Part shown: in pieces, positions 1-7,854 of the stretch
Numbering within the stretch: position 1 is the first letter of the stretch
Layout of the letters: each line of letters begins with the position of its first letter
Notes under the pieces: generated by a model
What the model saw: only the letters and a program-made list of their open reading frames with translations
What the model was told of the DNA's origin: nothing
Databases searched by the model: none
Assembly (NCBI GenBank): GCA_934702165.1
Contig: CAKUYG010000012.1
Span: 1 to 24,076, forward strand
Reading direction: 5' to 3'
From: an uncultured Bacteroidales bacterium
Lineage (GTDB): Bacteria; Bacteroidota; Bacteroidia; Bacteroidales; UBA932
Length of the DNA stretch: 24,076 nt
Made by a program: the position numbers and the translations under genes

Positions 1-299
1 CTGATCATCTTGAACCATCCCTTGGAGAGGTACTCATAAGGGAAGTCATAGCCGGGCTCTATATTGACGACCCTGGTGCCTACGCTTTGCATAAGATCCA
101 GATCCTTTTTGATTATCTTGGCGTCCATGTCTCCTTCCCAACCCCACAGGATGTGGCTGGTGTACTCGGCCGGAGGGAAGGCGTAGCCCTGGCGCAGTTC
201 TTCCACGCTCTTGTCCTGAATCCCTTCCCAGCTCTTGATCTGGCATAGGGCCGGCAGAGCGGAAATCAGGATGCAAATGGTTGTCAGCGTACGTTTCAT
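1..299 (-). CDS. Secreted putative glycoside hydrolase (GH106/rhamnosidase-like), N-terminal 99 residues only
   Basis: The reading frame opens at ATG 297-299 on the minus strand and runs off the left edge without a stop. It starts with a signal peptide of about 20 residues (MKRTLTTICILISALPALCQ), so the product is exported. After it comes a PPAEYTSHILWGWEGDMD stretch, followed by IIKKDLDLMQSVGTRVVNIEPGYDF. That pattern (PP, aromatic-rich strand, a helix with DL..M, then a strand ending in an acidic residue) recalls the first part of the catalytic barrel of GH106-like alpha-L-rhamnosidases and related Bacteroidota hydrolases. The family assignment is an inference from this short piece; catalytic residues lie outside the window. 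Its promoter region is shared with the divergent glycosyltransferase gene. Confidence 0.6.
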   Translation of the reverse strand, partial: MKRTLTTICILISALPALCQIKSWEGIQDKSVEELRQGYAFPPAEYTSHILWGWEGDMDAKIIKKDLDLMQSVGTRVVNIEPGYDFPYEYLSKGWFKMI

Positions 300-325
300 T
301 GTGTGGTATGTTTTGGCATATTCTA

Positions 326-333
326 CAAAATTA
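326..333 (-). promoter_or_regulatory. Possible -7 element (TAATTTTG) for the glycoside hydrolase gene
   Basis: Read on the minus strand, TAATTTTG fits the Bacteroidota -7 consensus TAnnTTTG. It lies 26 bp upstream of the start codon at 299. I see no good TTTG -33 partner about 20 bp upstream, so the call rests on the -7 element alone. Confidence 0.4.
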
Positions 334-363
334 GTGAATTTTGATGATGATTCACTATCTTTG
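331..363 (+). promoter_or_regulatory. Putative Bacteroidota promoter for glycosyltransferase-yfhO operon
   Basis: TATCTTTG at 356-363 is a full match to TAnnTTTG. TTAG at 331-334, 21 bp upstream, is a one-mismatch match to the -33 TTTG. The start codon at 369 follows the -7 element by only 5 bp. The transcript would therefore begin at or next to the ATG, with no room for a ribosome binding site. Confidence 0.5.
332..357. repeat. Perfect 8-bp inverted repeat between divergent promoters; candidate operator
   Basis: TAGTGAAT (332-339) and its exact reverse complement ATTCACTA (350-357) flank a 10-nt spacer, so the arm centres are 18 bp apart. The left arm touches the -7 element of the hydrolase gene (326-333) and the right arm touches the -7 element of the glycosyltransferase gene (356-363). 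This placement would let one dimeric regulator block both promoters. A hairpin in the DNA or RNA is the alternative, but there is no T-tract to make it a terminator. Confidence 0.5.
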
Positions 364-368
364 ACCTT

Positions 369-1619
369 ATGAAACGACTGCTGATAATCACTTACTATTG
401 GCCGCCCACCGGAGGTTCCGGTGTGCAGCGATGGGTGAAATTCAGCAAGTATCTTCCCGAGTTCGGATGGCAGCCTGTCATATATACGCCCGAGAATCCT
501 GAACGTCTCGCTTACGATGAGAGCCTGCTCGGAGACATTCCGGGCTGTGCTGAAGTGGTAAAGACCCGTATATGTGAGCCTTATGAGCTGTACCGGCGCC
601 TTACAGGCTCCAGGGCCGGGGCCGAGGTGAACCCGCTCAATTCGCAGAAAAAGCCTCTCAAAAAGCGTATGTCCCTGTGGTTAAGGGGTAACCTTTTCAT
701 CCCCGATCCGAGAGTGTCGTGGGTCCGGCCGTCTGTGCGCTTCCTTTCCAAGTATCTGCGCGAGCATCCGGTGGATGCGGTTGTGACCACGGGACCTCCG
801 CAGTCGATGCACCTTATCGGTCTTGGGCTGAAGCGACAACTCGGGGTGAAGTGGATAGCTGATTTCAGGGATCCATGGACGGAGATGTTTTACTATAAGC
901 ATCTTTCACTCACTGCCTGCTCCGACAGGAGACATCATCGCCTTGAGCAGAGCGTGCTGGATGAGGCTGATATGGTGATTGCGGTTTCGCCTCGTGTCCA
1001 ATCCGATTTTGAGGCGAGGACCTCTACACCTGTAAGTCTGATTACCAACGGTTTCGATGAGGATGATTTCTGCCGGGTCCAACCTCAGCCTCATCCGGGC
1101 AAGTTCACTCTTGTACATACCGGGCTTTTCGCCTCTGACGGCAATCCTGTCAATCTTTGGGATGCCCTTGCCGCCAAGTGCAGTGATGACTCCGGGTTCA
1201 GGGAGCGTCTCCAGATCAGGCTTGCCGGCAAGACGGATCCTCAGATCATAGCCTCGATACGGGACAGGGGCCTTGACGGGAATCTGGTCAATCTTGGCTA
1301 TCTTCCCCATACGGAGACGGTGCAGGAGCAGAAGAGTGCGGATATGCTCCTTCTGCCTCTCAGACAGGAACCGGAGTATTCTAAAGTCCTGCCCGGCAAG
1401 ATATTCGAGTATCTGGCCTCAGGACGCCCCGTGCTGGGGATAGGTCAGACAGACAGTGCCGCTGCCGATATCCTCAAGGACAGCGGGGCGGGGGAGATGT
1501 TTGAATGGGATGACGGCCGGAGAATGATGGATTTCATCTGCTCGCCACACACCCCGCCGCACGGAGCGGAACGCTACTCCAGGCGAAACCTGACGGCACA
1601 ACTTGTAGAATTGTTATGA
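369..1619 (+). CDS. Glycosyltransferase, GT4-like (GT-B fold)
   Basis: A 416-aa cytoplasmic or membrane-associated glycosyltransferase that would move a sugar from an activated donor to a glycan or lipid acceptor. The N-terminus MKRLLIITYYWPPTGGSGVQRW is the usual opening of Bacteroidota GT-B enzymes, with the glycine-rich acceptor-side loop. Around residues 125-160 it reads VDAVVTTGPPQSMHLIGL and WIADFRDPW. The donor-side domain contains PGKIFEYLASGRPVL near residue 345, matching the region of the GT4 EX7E motif. No signal peptide is visible. The stop codon overlaps the start of the YfhO gene as ATGA (1616-1619), so the two are probably translated as a coupled pair, fitting a shared role in cell-surface glycan assembly. 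Donor and acceptor cannot be told from the sequence. Confidence 0.85.
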   Translation: MKRLLIITYYWPPTGGSGVQRWVKFSKYLPEFGWQPVIYTPENPERLAYDESLLGDIPGCAEVVKTRICEPYELYRRLTGSRAGAEVNPLNSQKKPLKKRMSLWLRGNLFIPDPRVSWVRPSVRFLSKYLREHPVDAVVTTGPPQSMHLIGLGLKRQLGVKWIADFRDPWTEMFYYKHLSLTACSDRRHHRLEQSVLDEADMVIAVSPRVQSDFEARTSTPVSLITNGFDEDDFCRVQPQPHPGKFTLVHTGLFASDGNPVNLWDALAAKCSDDSGFRERLQIRLAGKTDPQIIASIRDRGLDGNLVNLGYLPHTETVQEQKSADMLLLPLRQEPEYSKVLPGKIFEYLASGRPVLGIGQTDSAAADILKDSGAGEMFEWDDGRRMMDFICSPHTPPHGAERYSRRNLTAQLVELL

Positions 1620-4057
1620 AGAAAAAAATAATCTATTGCATCTGTACGGTGATGGGACTGCTCCTGCTGTCCTACGCCTATGTGCCGGAAGTGCTTACCG
1701 GCAAGATAGTGAACCAGAGCGACATATCGGGTTGGCAAGGTATGGCCAAGGAGATGATGGACTGGAACTCTGCCCATCCCGACGACCAGACGGCATGGAC
1801 AGATTCCATGTTCGGGGGAATGCCTACAGCCACCATCCACGCGTCCACGAAAGGTGACTGGACCCAGAAGATCTACGATTTTCTGCTTGTCGGCAGGAGA
1901 CCGGCCACGTATCTTTTCATCTCCCTGCTCGGAGCATGGCTGCTCATGCTTTCTTTCGGGGTTCATCCTTTGCTTGCCATAGGAGGAGCTGTGGCTGTCA
2001 CATTCTGCTCGTACAACATGCAGATAATACAAGTCGGGCACAACACCAAGATGCAGGCCATTGCCTTCCTTCCTTGGGTGCTTGCCGCTCTTGTTTTCAC
2101 ATATCGCAAGGCGCTTGGGGATAAGGCCAGGTGGTTGCCTCTGTCATGTCTGGGGGCGGCGCTTTTCGGTCTGGCGCTGAGTTTCCAGGTCAAGGCGAAC
2201 CATCCTCAGATTACTTATTATCTGGCACTTATGATATTGCTGTATGTGATAGTCATGGTGGTATGGATACTAATGGACAAGACTCGGCGCAAGTCCCTTC
2301 TCGGGCGGTTTTTCGCTTCCTCGGCACTGCTGCTGGTGCTGGGACTGACAGGGATAGCGACCAATGCCATTAAGTTGCTGCCGACCTATGAATACACTCC
2401 GTATTCCATGCGCGGAGGAAGTTCCGCCGCTTCAGAAGACGGGAGCGGTACCAGAGGACTGGACATCGATTATGCCACAGCCTGGTCTTATGGTTGGCAG
2501 GAACTGCCGAACATGCTGATTCCGGATTTCAATGGGGGATCTTCCGCCGGGGCTGTCAACCCTGACCGCTCTGCCACGATTGACCTGCTGCGTTCATCCG
2601 GACAGACCAACCTGCGCGAGACTGCCAAGAATCTGCCCCTTTACTGGGGGCCTCAGCCGTTCACGGCCGGCCCGATGTATATGGGGGCAGTGACAATATT
2701 CCTCTTTGTGCTCGGGCTTTTCTTCTACAAGGGCAAGGAGAAGTGGTGGCTTGCCGCTGCGACCCTGCTCGCCGTGTTCCTTGCGCTCGGAAGCCATTTC
2801 CTGTGGTTCACCAGGCTCTTCTATGACTATGTGCCGTTCTATAACAAGTTCAGGACTGTGTCCATGGCTCTTGTGGTGCTCCAGTTTACGCTGCCTGTCC
2901 TTGCTTTCCTGATGCTGGACAGGATTGTCCGGACAGAGGAAGGCGCTGCCGTGTTCCGTTCCAAGGGCTGGATTGCACTTGCGGTCACGGGGGGATTTTG
3001 TCTGCTCTGTGCGGTGTTCCCGGGTATCGCCGGCTCGTTCACCGGGGCTTCTGATGCATCTTATCCGGATGCTCTTGTGGATGCACTTGCCGCTGACAGG
3101 CGGCATCTGCTTGCTATGGATGCGCTTCGCTCGGCGCTTCTGACAGGGGCTGCGTACCTGATGCTCTTGTGGGGATGCACGGTGCCGAAATCGGCCGTCA
3201 AGACTTTCGCCACCCAGCCTCAGATGGGCTTCGCGCGCCGGCGTACCGCTGCTCTGCTTGTCTGCCTGCTTGTCCTCGGTGATCTTTTCATCCTGGACAA
3301 GAGATACCTGAGTTCTGATGACTTTATCACTCCGCGTTCTTTCCAGAACCAGTTCAACAAGCGTCCGGTTGATGAGGCGATACTTGAGGACAAGGATCCG
3401 TCCTACAGGGTTCTGGATTTGACTGTCAATGTGTTCAATGACTCTCATCCGTCTTACTGGCACAAGAACATCGGAGGCTATTCTCCTGCCAAACTCCAGA
3501 GGTATCAGGAATTTATCACGGACACTCTCACGTCCGAGATAAACAGCCTGTATTCAGTGCTTTCCGGAAAACAGACCGTTCAGGAGATGGAGCAGGCCCT
3601 ACCTTATCTTCCGGGGTTGGCGGAGATGAACTGCCGCTATATAATAGTAGGAGGGGAGTATCCTCCGTTGAAGTACTCTCATGCCAAGGGCCCGGCCTGG
3701 TTTGCCGATCCTGCCGCCGGGGAAGTGGAGATGCTCTCTTACGCGCCAAATGAACTGCGTTACAAGTATTCTTCGGCAGATGGCGGCAAGCTGGTGTTCA
3801 GCGAGGTCTATTATCCGGTAGGATGGACGCTTGAAGTGGAGGACAGCGGGGAAAATCTTGAGATAATTCCGGAAGGAAAAGTGCTCCGCGCGGCCGAAGT
3901 TCCAGCCGGGGAGCACACTCTTGTGATGCGTTTCGACCCTCCTTCCTATCGGGTAGGTGAGAGGGTGTCCCGCGCCAGTTCGATACTTATTCTGATTGTG
4001 GTCCTTCTTGCGTCCGGTTTTGCTGTGAGCGGGATATCTGTTGTGTCAAAACGATAA
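1616..4057 (+). CDS. YfhO family polytopic membrane protein
   Basis: An 813-aa inner-membrane protein. It starts with a transmembrane segment (about residues 5-22), then the Bacteroidota YfhO signature VPEVLTGKIVNQSDISGW, and continues with many hydrophobic segments up to about residue 575. Within these are HNTKMQAIAFLPW and KANHPQITYYL, both recurrent in this family. The region from about 580 to 780 is a soluble, largely beta domain, and a last membrane helix (about 785-808) ends the protein. YfhO proteins have a GT-C-like architecture and, in Firmicutes, take part in glycosylation of wall or lipid-linked polymers; the exact role in Bacteroidota is not settled. Coupling to the upstream glycosyltransferase supports a glycan-related job. 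The 3' end overlaps rsmA on the other strand by 71 bp. Confidence 0.85.
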   Translation: MKKKIIYCICTVMGLLLLSYAYVPEVLTGKIVNQSDISGWQGMAKEMMDWNSAHPDDQTAWTDSMFGGMPTATIHASTKGDWTQKIYDFLLVGRRPATYLFISLLGAWLLMLSFGVHPLLAIGGAVAVTFCSYNMQIIQVGHNTKMQAIAFLPWVLAALVFTYRKALGDKARWLPLSCLGAALFGLALSFQVKANHPQITYYLALMILLYVIVMVVWILMDKTRRKSLLGRFFASSALLLVLGLTGIATNAIKLLPTYEYTPYSMRGGSSAASEDGSGTRGLDIDYATAWSYGWQELPNMLIPDFNGGSSAGAVNPDRSATIDLLRSSGQTNLRETAKNLPLYWGPQPFTAGPMYMGAVTIFLFVLGLFFYKGKEKWWLAAATLLAVFLALGSHFLWFTRLFYDYVPFYNKFRTVSMALVVLQFTLPVLAFLMLDRIVRTEEGAAVFRSKGWIALAVTGGFCLLCAVFPGIAGSFTGASDASYPDALVDALAADRRHLLAMDALRSALLTGAAYLMLLWGCTVPKSAVKTFATQPQMGFARRRTAALLVCLLVLGDLFILDKRYLSSDDFITPRSFQNQFNKRPVDEAILEDKDPSYRVLDLTVNVFNDSHPSYWHKNIGGYSPAKLQRYQEFITDTLTSEINSLYSVLSGKQTVQEMEQALPYLPGLAEMNCRYIIVGGEYPPLKYSHAKGPAWFADPAAGEVEMLSYAPNELRYKYSSADGGKLVFSEVYYPVGWTLEVEDSGENLEIIPEGKVLRAAEVPAGEHTLVMRFDPPSYRVGERVSRASSILILIVVLLASGFAVSGISVVSKR

Positions 4058-4793
4058 AATCTTCTACCGACAGCCGCTCGGCCCTGAGGTCGAAAACTTG
4101 ATCTGAAGAGTCAAAACCCTCCGGCAGCATAGGCTTGAGGGCGTTGCGCAGGGTTTTCCTGCGCTGGTTGAACGCGGTTTTTACCACCTGCCGGAACAGG
4201 CGCTCGTCGCAGCCGAGTTCCGTGCGGGAGTTGCGCCTGAGCCGTATCACGGCTGACTGCACTTTCGGAGGTGGGAAGAATGCGCCCGAGCCCACAGAGA
4301 TGATATAGTCGATATCGTACCAGGCTTGGAGCAGGACTGACAGGATTCCGTAGGTTTTGGAACCGGGCTTCTCCGCTATGCGGTCAGCCACTTCTTTCTG
4401 TATCATGCAGACTACTTCCGGGACTCTGTCCTTGTCGTCAAGAATCTTGAAGAAGATCTGCGAAGAGATGTTGTAGGGGAAGTTGCCGATCACCCTGTAG
4501 CTGCCGCTGAAGATTTCCCGCATGTCCAGTTTGAGGTAGTCAGCGCTGTAAAGTCTGCCCTCGACAGCCGGATAATGTGTGAGAAGATAGCCCACGGATT
4601 CGTTGTCGATTTCGACAAGTTTCAGGTCTATGTCTTCTCTTTCAAGCAGGTAGCGGGTAAGAACTCCCATGCCAGGCCCGATTTCCAGCACGTCCCTGTC
4701 CCCGCCCTTGGAAAGGGAGGAGACTATGGTACGTGCTATGCTCTGGTCGGTCAGGAAGTGCTGGCCCAGTGCCTTTTTCGCTCTGACGTCCAT
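3987..4793 (-). CDS. rsmA: 16S rRNA (adenine1518-N6/adenine1519-N6)-dimethyltransferase
   Basis: RsmA (KsgA) dimethylates two adjacent adenines in the 3' end hairpin of 16S rRNA with S-adenosylmethionine, late in 30S assembly. The 268-aa product shows KKALGQHFL at residues 6-14, the SAM-binding loop LEIGPGMG at 36-43, and the catalytic GNFPYN at 103-108, the Bacteroidota form of NLPY. The C-terminal RNA-binding part has FNQRRKTLRNALK and LSVEDFIVLT. I chose ATG 4793 because homology begins there and it lies 4 nt after the mrp stop. A longer frame to 4847 would only add residues overlapping mrp. The last 23 or so residues (polar, ending QEGPQSE) lie opposite the YfhO gene and look like a low-conservation tail. 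Confidence 0.95.
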   Translation of the reverse strand: MDVRAKKALGQHFLTDQSIARTIVSSLSKGGDRDVLEIGPGMGVLTRYLLEREDIDLKLVEIDNESVGYLLTHYPAVEGRLYSADYLKLDMREIFSGSYRVIGNFPYNISSQIFFKILDDKDRVPEVVCMIQKEVADRIAEKPGSKTYGILSVLLQAWYDIDYIISVGSGAFFPPPKVQSAVIRLRRNSRTELGCDERLFRQVVKTAFNQRRKTLRNALKPMLPEGFDSSDQVFDLRAERLSVEDFIVLTQQISRSQQNRTQEGPQSE

Positions 4794-4797
4794 TCTC

Positions 4798-5871
4798 TCA
4801 GCCGAGTTTTTCGGCGAGTTTTGCCGCCAATTCCACAAATGCCACACCGTCCGGGCGTGAACTCAATGCCGCCGGTTCACCGGCATCACCGCTCTCGCGG
4901 ATGCTCTGGACAAGCGGAATCTGTCCGAGAAGTGCTATGCCGAGGTCTTTGGCCATGTCGGCGCCTCCGTCTTTGTCGAAGATGAAGTACTTCTCATCGG
5001 GATGTTCTTCCGGGGTGAACCAGGCCATGTTTTCCACAAGCCCGAATATAGGGCGGTTGACGTTCTTGTTGCGGAACATGTCCACCCCCTTCTCCACATC
5101 AGCAAGAGCTACGGCCTGTGGTGTCGTCACTATGACCGCCCCTTCCATCGGTATGTCCTGCACGAGGCTTATGTGTATGTCACCTGTACCCGGAGGCATG
5201 ACGATGAGAAGAAAATCGAGATCATCCCAGCGAACCTGCAGGATCATCTGCTTGAGGGCGTTGCAGGCCATGGGGCCTCTCCATATAAGAGCCTGTCCCT
5301 TCTGGGCAAAGTAGCCTACGGACATCCATTTCACTCCGTACTTTTCTATCGGGATGATGAGTTCTTTACCCTCTTCTCCTTCTGCCTGCGGAGTCACGCC
5401 TTCCGTTCCGGTCATTGTCGGGATGGAAGGGCCGTAGACGTCGGCATCGGCAAGCCCGACCTTGTAGCCGAGTCTTGCTAGAGCGCAGGCCAGATTGACG
5501 GCGACGGTGGATTTGCCCACACCGCCTTTCCCGGAGGCTATTCCTATTATGTGACGCACGTTACGGAGCTGATCAAGTCCGAGTTCATCGATGCCGCTCT
5601 TCTTGGGTTTCGGGGTCACTTCGTCCACCACTACAGTCTTTACTTCAGATTTGAAACCCTCCGGAAGATGACGGATGAGTGCGGCACGGGCGCTTCCTAT
5701 GAGGTATTCCGACAGAGGATCCCGCCTTTTAGGAAAGGCCAGTGTCACAGTGACGGAACCGTCCGCTATATCTATTTTGTTGACCATGCCCAGTTCCACG
5801 ATGTCAGCATCCTTTTTTGCCGGATGCTTGACATCGCGAAGAGCCCTGAGTATATCTCCTTCTTTTATCAT
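4798..5871 (-). CDS. mrp: Mrp/NBP35-type P-loop ATPase, iron-sulfur cluster carrier family
   Basis: A 357-aa cytosolic protein of the Mrp/ApbC family, which carries Fe-S clusters to target apoproteins. The N-terminal MIP18/DUF59 domain covers about residues 1-85. A deviant Walker A GKGGVGKS lies at 114-121 and ADADVYGPS at 141-149. Two things depart from the family. First, the CxxC pair that normally follows ENM in cluster-binding members is absent: the stretch after ENMAWFTP (residues about 275-300) has no cysteine. As far as I recall this is general for Bacteroidota Mrp. Second, the motif normally IDLPPGTGD reads IVMPPGTGD, so the Walker B aspartate is Val224. The gene overlaps the upstream peptidase stop by 4 bp (ATGA) and is followed by rsmA after 4 nt. 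Confidence 0.93.
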   Translation of the reverse strand: MIKEGDILRALRDVKHPAKKDADIVELGMVNKIDIADGSVTVTLAFPKRRDPLSEYLIGSARAALIRHLPEGFKSEVKTVVVDEVTPKPKKSGIDELGLDQLRNVRHIIGIASGKGGVGKSTVAVNLACALARLGYKVGLADADVYGPSIPTMTGTEGVTPQAEGEEGKELIIPIEKYGVKWMSVGYFAQKGQALIWRGPMACNALKQMILQVRWDDLDFLLIVMPPGTGDIHISLVQDIPMEGAVIVTTPQAVALADVEKGVDMFRNKNVNRPIFGLVENMAWFTPEEHPDEKYFIFDKDGGADMAKDLGIALLGQIPLVQSIRESGDAGEPAALSSRPDGVAFVELAAKLAEKLG

Positions 5872-7853
5872 CTAACTATATTCATTTCATCGAGGAGCCA
5901 TCCGGCTCCGCCGAACTTGTCCATCATGAACAGCACATATCTGATATCCACGCAGATGCACCTCTGGAGGTTAGGTTCGAAGATTACATCCCCGCTCATC
6001 GCCTCCCAGTTGCCGTCGAACGCGAGACCTATGAGGTTGCCGTCGGCATCCATCACCGGGCTTCCGGAGTTGCCTCCGGTTATGTCGAGGTTGGTCAGGA
6101 AACAGGTTACCAGATCCCCTTCCGCGTCAGCGTACTGGCCGTAGTCCTGAGCGTTGTAAAGTTCCTTGAGCCTTGCCGGGACACGGAACTCGTAGTTGGA
6201 CGGGTCTTCCTTTTCCATGACACCCTTGAGGGTCGTATAGTATTTGTAGATGACTCCGTCTTTCGGCTCATAACCCTTGACTGTCCCATAGGTCAGGCGG
6301 CAGGTGGAGTTGGCGTCCGGGTAGCTCGGCTTGTCTTTCTGCCATTCGAGCAGGGCGGCGGCGTACGCCTTGGACGGGGCTTCAAGGGAATCCGCCCATG
6401 TGATCACCTCCCCGTACAGAGGCCCCAGCTTGTCTATGATGGCGGTGCGGAGCACCATGGCCGGATCGTTCTCAAGATCTGTCCCGGCAGCGCGCGCTGC
6501 CTCAAGTTTCTCGTATGAGGTAAACACGCTCTCGTCGAACATCTTGTCCACCATCTCCTCGCAGATTTCCACCTTGCCTTCCGGGGCTGCGTTCTGCAGG
6601 TAGTGGCGGACCATCGCGTGAGCCACCTTGCGGTCCACGCCGGCATCGTAGTCCTTGTATGCGGAAGCGTCTTTTGCCCTTGTGAGGCCGAGCAGTTCTA
6701 TCCTGTTGAGAGTCTCTGAGAGCAGCGTGTAGTCTTTGTAAGCCTGCTTGCGCCCTTCCACAGCCGCAGCGATACCGGAAACGGGATCTCCGTATTTCTT
6801 GATCCGGCTCTTCTTGCCGTTTATCCATGCTCCGAGTTCGGTTTCCTTTTCTTCCTGGCGTCCGATGACGTTGAGTTTGGCGAAAGCCTCTTTCATGCCG
6901 ATCCATTTTTTCCACCCGTTGGAGGAGGAGGCGTACTTGCTTGCATACTGCAGGCCGACCTTGTCGTCCGCCCTCATCTCTTTCCACAGCACATCCTGGC
7001 GGACCCCACGTGCGGCGATGCGGATGTCGTTGATTTCGAGCATATCTTCGAGCTGGGAAGCGGTCTGGTAGCGCTGGGTGCGGCCAGGGTATCCCATTAT
7101 CATCGCGAAGTCGCCTTCCTGAACACCCTTGAGAGAAATGTTGAGGAACTGCTTCGGGATCATAGGTACGTTGTTCTTTGAGTAGTCTGCCGGCTCATTG
7201 TCCGGTCCGGCGTAGACCCTGAACATCGAGAAGTCGCAGGTGTGGCGCGGCCACATCCAGTTGTCGGTGTCACCTCCGAACTTGCCCATGGATGCCGGCG
7301 GAGCACCCACGAACCTGACGTCGCGGTAGATTTTGTACACTATCAGGTACTGGACATTGTCATTGAAGAAGCTGACAATCTGTGCCGTGCAGTGCGGGTT
7401 TTCCTTGATGGCTTTCTGGATGAGAGCTTCACGGGACTTGTCGTCCTTGACCTTGCCAGTCACATCCGTCATCTTCTGGAGGAACTTCACGGTAAGTCCG
7501 GGCACCGGGATTTCCTTGCTCATGTCAGTGGCCCAGTAGCCGTCCTCAAGGTAATTGTGCTCTTCGGATGAGAGCGCCTGGATGCTGCCGTAGCCGCAGT
7601 GGTGGTTGGTCACGAGCAGTCCGCTTCCGGAGATGATCTCCCCGGTGCAGCCGCCGCCGAACTGGACCACGGCATCCTTGATGGATGAATGGTTGATGCT
7701 GTAGATCTGGTCAGCCGTGAGTCTCGATCCGAGATTGCGCATGGCATCGCTGTTGATTTTCTCAAGCAGCGGCAGCATCCACATTCCCTCATCGGCCAGG
7801 GCCGGTGTCAGCAGTGCCGCGAGAGCGGTGAGTGTGAGTAAAAACTTTTTCAT
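5868..7853 (-). CDS. dpp7: S46 family dipeptidyl peptidase, DPP7-type
   Basis: A 661-aa exported serine peptidase that removes dipeptides from the N-terminus of oligopeptides in the periplasm, a step in peptide feeding by Bacteroidota. The signal peptide MKKFLLTLTALAALLTPALA is cut before DEGMW. Numbered from the chosen start, the catalytic triad is His85 (TNHHCGYGSI), Asp207 (HTCDFSMFRVY) and Ser596 (TGGNSGSP). The residue 18 after the serine, known to set P1 preference, is Gly614 (FDGNWEAM). Glycine there is the DPP7 state (hydrophobic P1), arginine the DPP11 state (acidic P1). ATG 7853 is preferred over 7868 because it gives a clean signal peptide and follows the rnhB stop by 1 nt. The product is somewhat shorter than the roughly 710-720 aa of Porphyromonas enzymes. 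Confidence 0.92.
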   Translation of the reverse strand: MKKFLLTLTALAALLTPALADEGMWMLPLLEKINSDAMRNLGSRLTADQIYSINHSSIKDAVVQFGGGCTGEIISGSGLLVTNHHCGYGSIQALSSEEHNYLEDGYWATDMSKEIPVPGLTVKFLQKMTDVTGKVKDDKSREALIQKAIKENPHCTAQIVSFFNDNVQYLIVYKIYRDVRFVGAPPASMGKFGGDTDNWMWPRHTCDFSMFRVYAGPDNEPADYSKNNVPMIPKQFLNISLKGVQEGDFAMIMGYPGRTQRYQTASQLEDMLEINDIRIAARGVRQDVLWKEMRADDKVGLQYASKYASSSNGWKKWIGMKEAFAKLNVIGRQEEKETELGAWINGKKSRIKKYGDPVSGIAAAVEGRKQAYKDYTLLSETLNRIELLGLTRAKDASAYKDYDAGVDRKVAHAMVRHYLQNAAPEGKVEICEEMVDKMFDESVFTSYEKLEAARAAGTDLENDPAMVLRTAIIDKLGPLYGEVITWADSLEAPSKAYAAALLEWQKDKPSYPDANSTCRLTYGTVKGYEPKDGVIYKYYTTLKGVMEKEDPSNYEFRVPARLKELYNAQDYGQYADAEGDLVTCFLTNLDITGGNSGSPVMDADGNLIGLAFDGNWEAMSGDVIFEPNLQRCICVDIRYVLFMMDKFGGAGWLLDEMNIVR

Positions 7854-7854
7854 A

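Noticed and set aside
2594..3463. Long minus-strand open frame of 289 codons inside the YfhO gene
   Set aside because: The product is rich in His, Arg, Gln and Glu with no recognisable domain, typical for the antisense of a GC-rich membrane-protein gene. The sense frame is clearly the real one.
4794..4847. Longer RsmA start at 4847
   Set aside because: The extra 18 residues overlap the end of mrp and lie before the family start (MDVRAKKALGQHFL).
6148..6163. A further TGTAAAG-like half-site inside the S46 peptidase gene
   Set aside because: There is no second arm, no tandem copy and no -24/-12 element nearby. It is chance within coding sequence.
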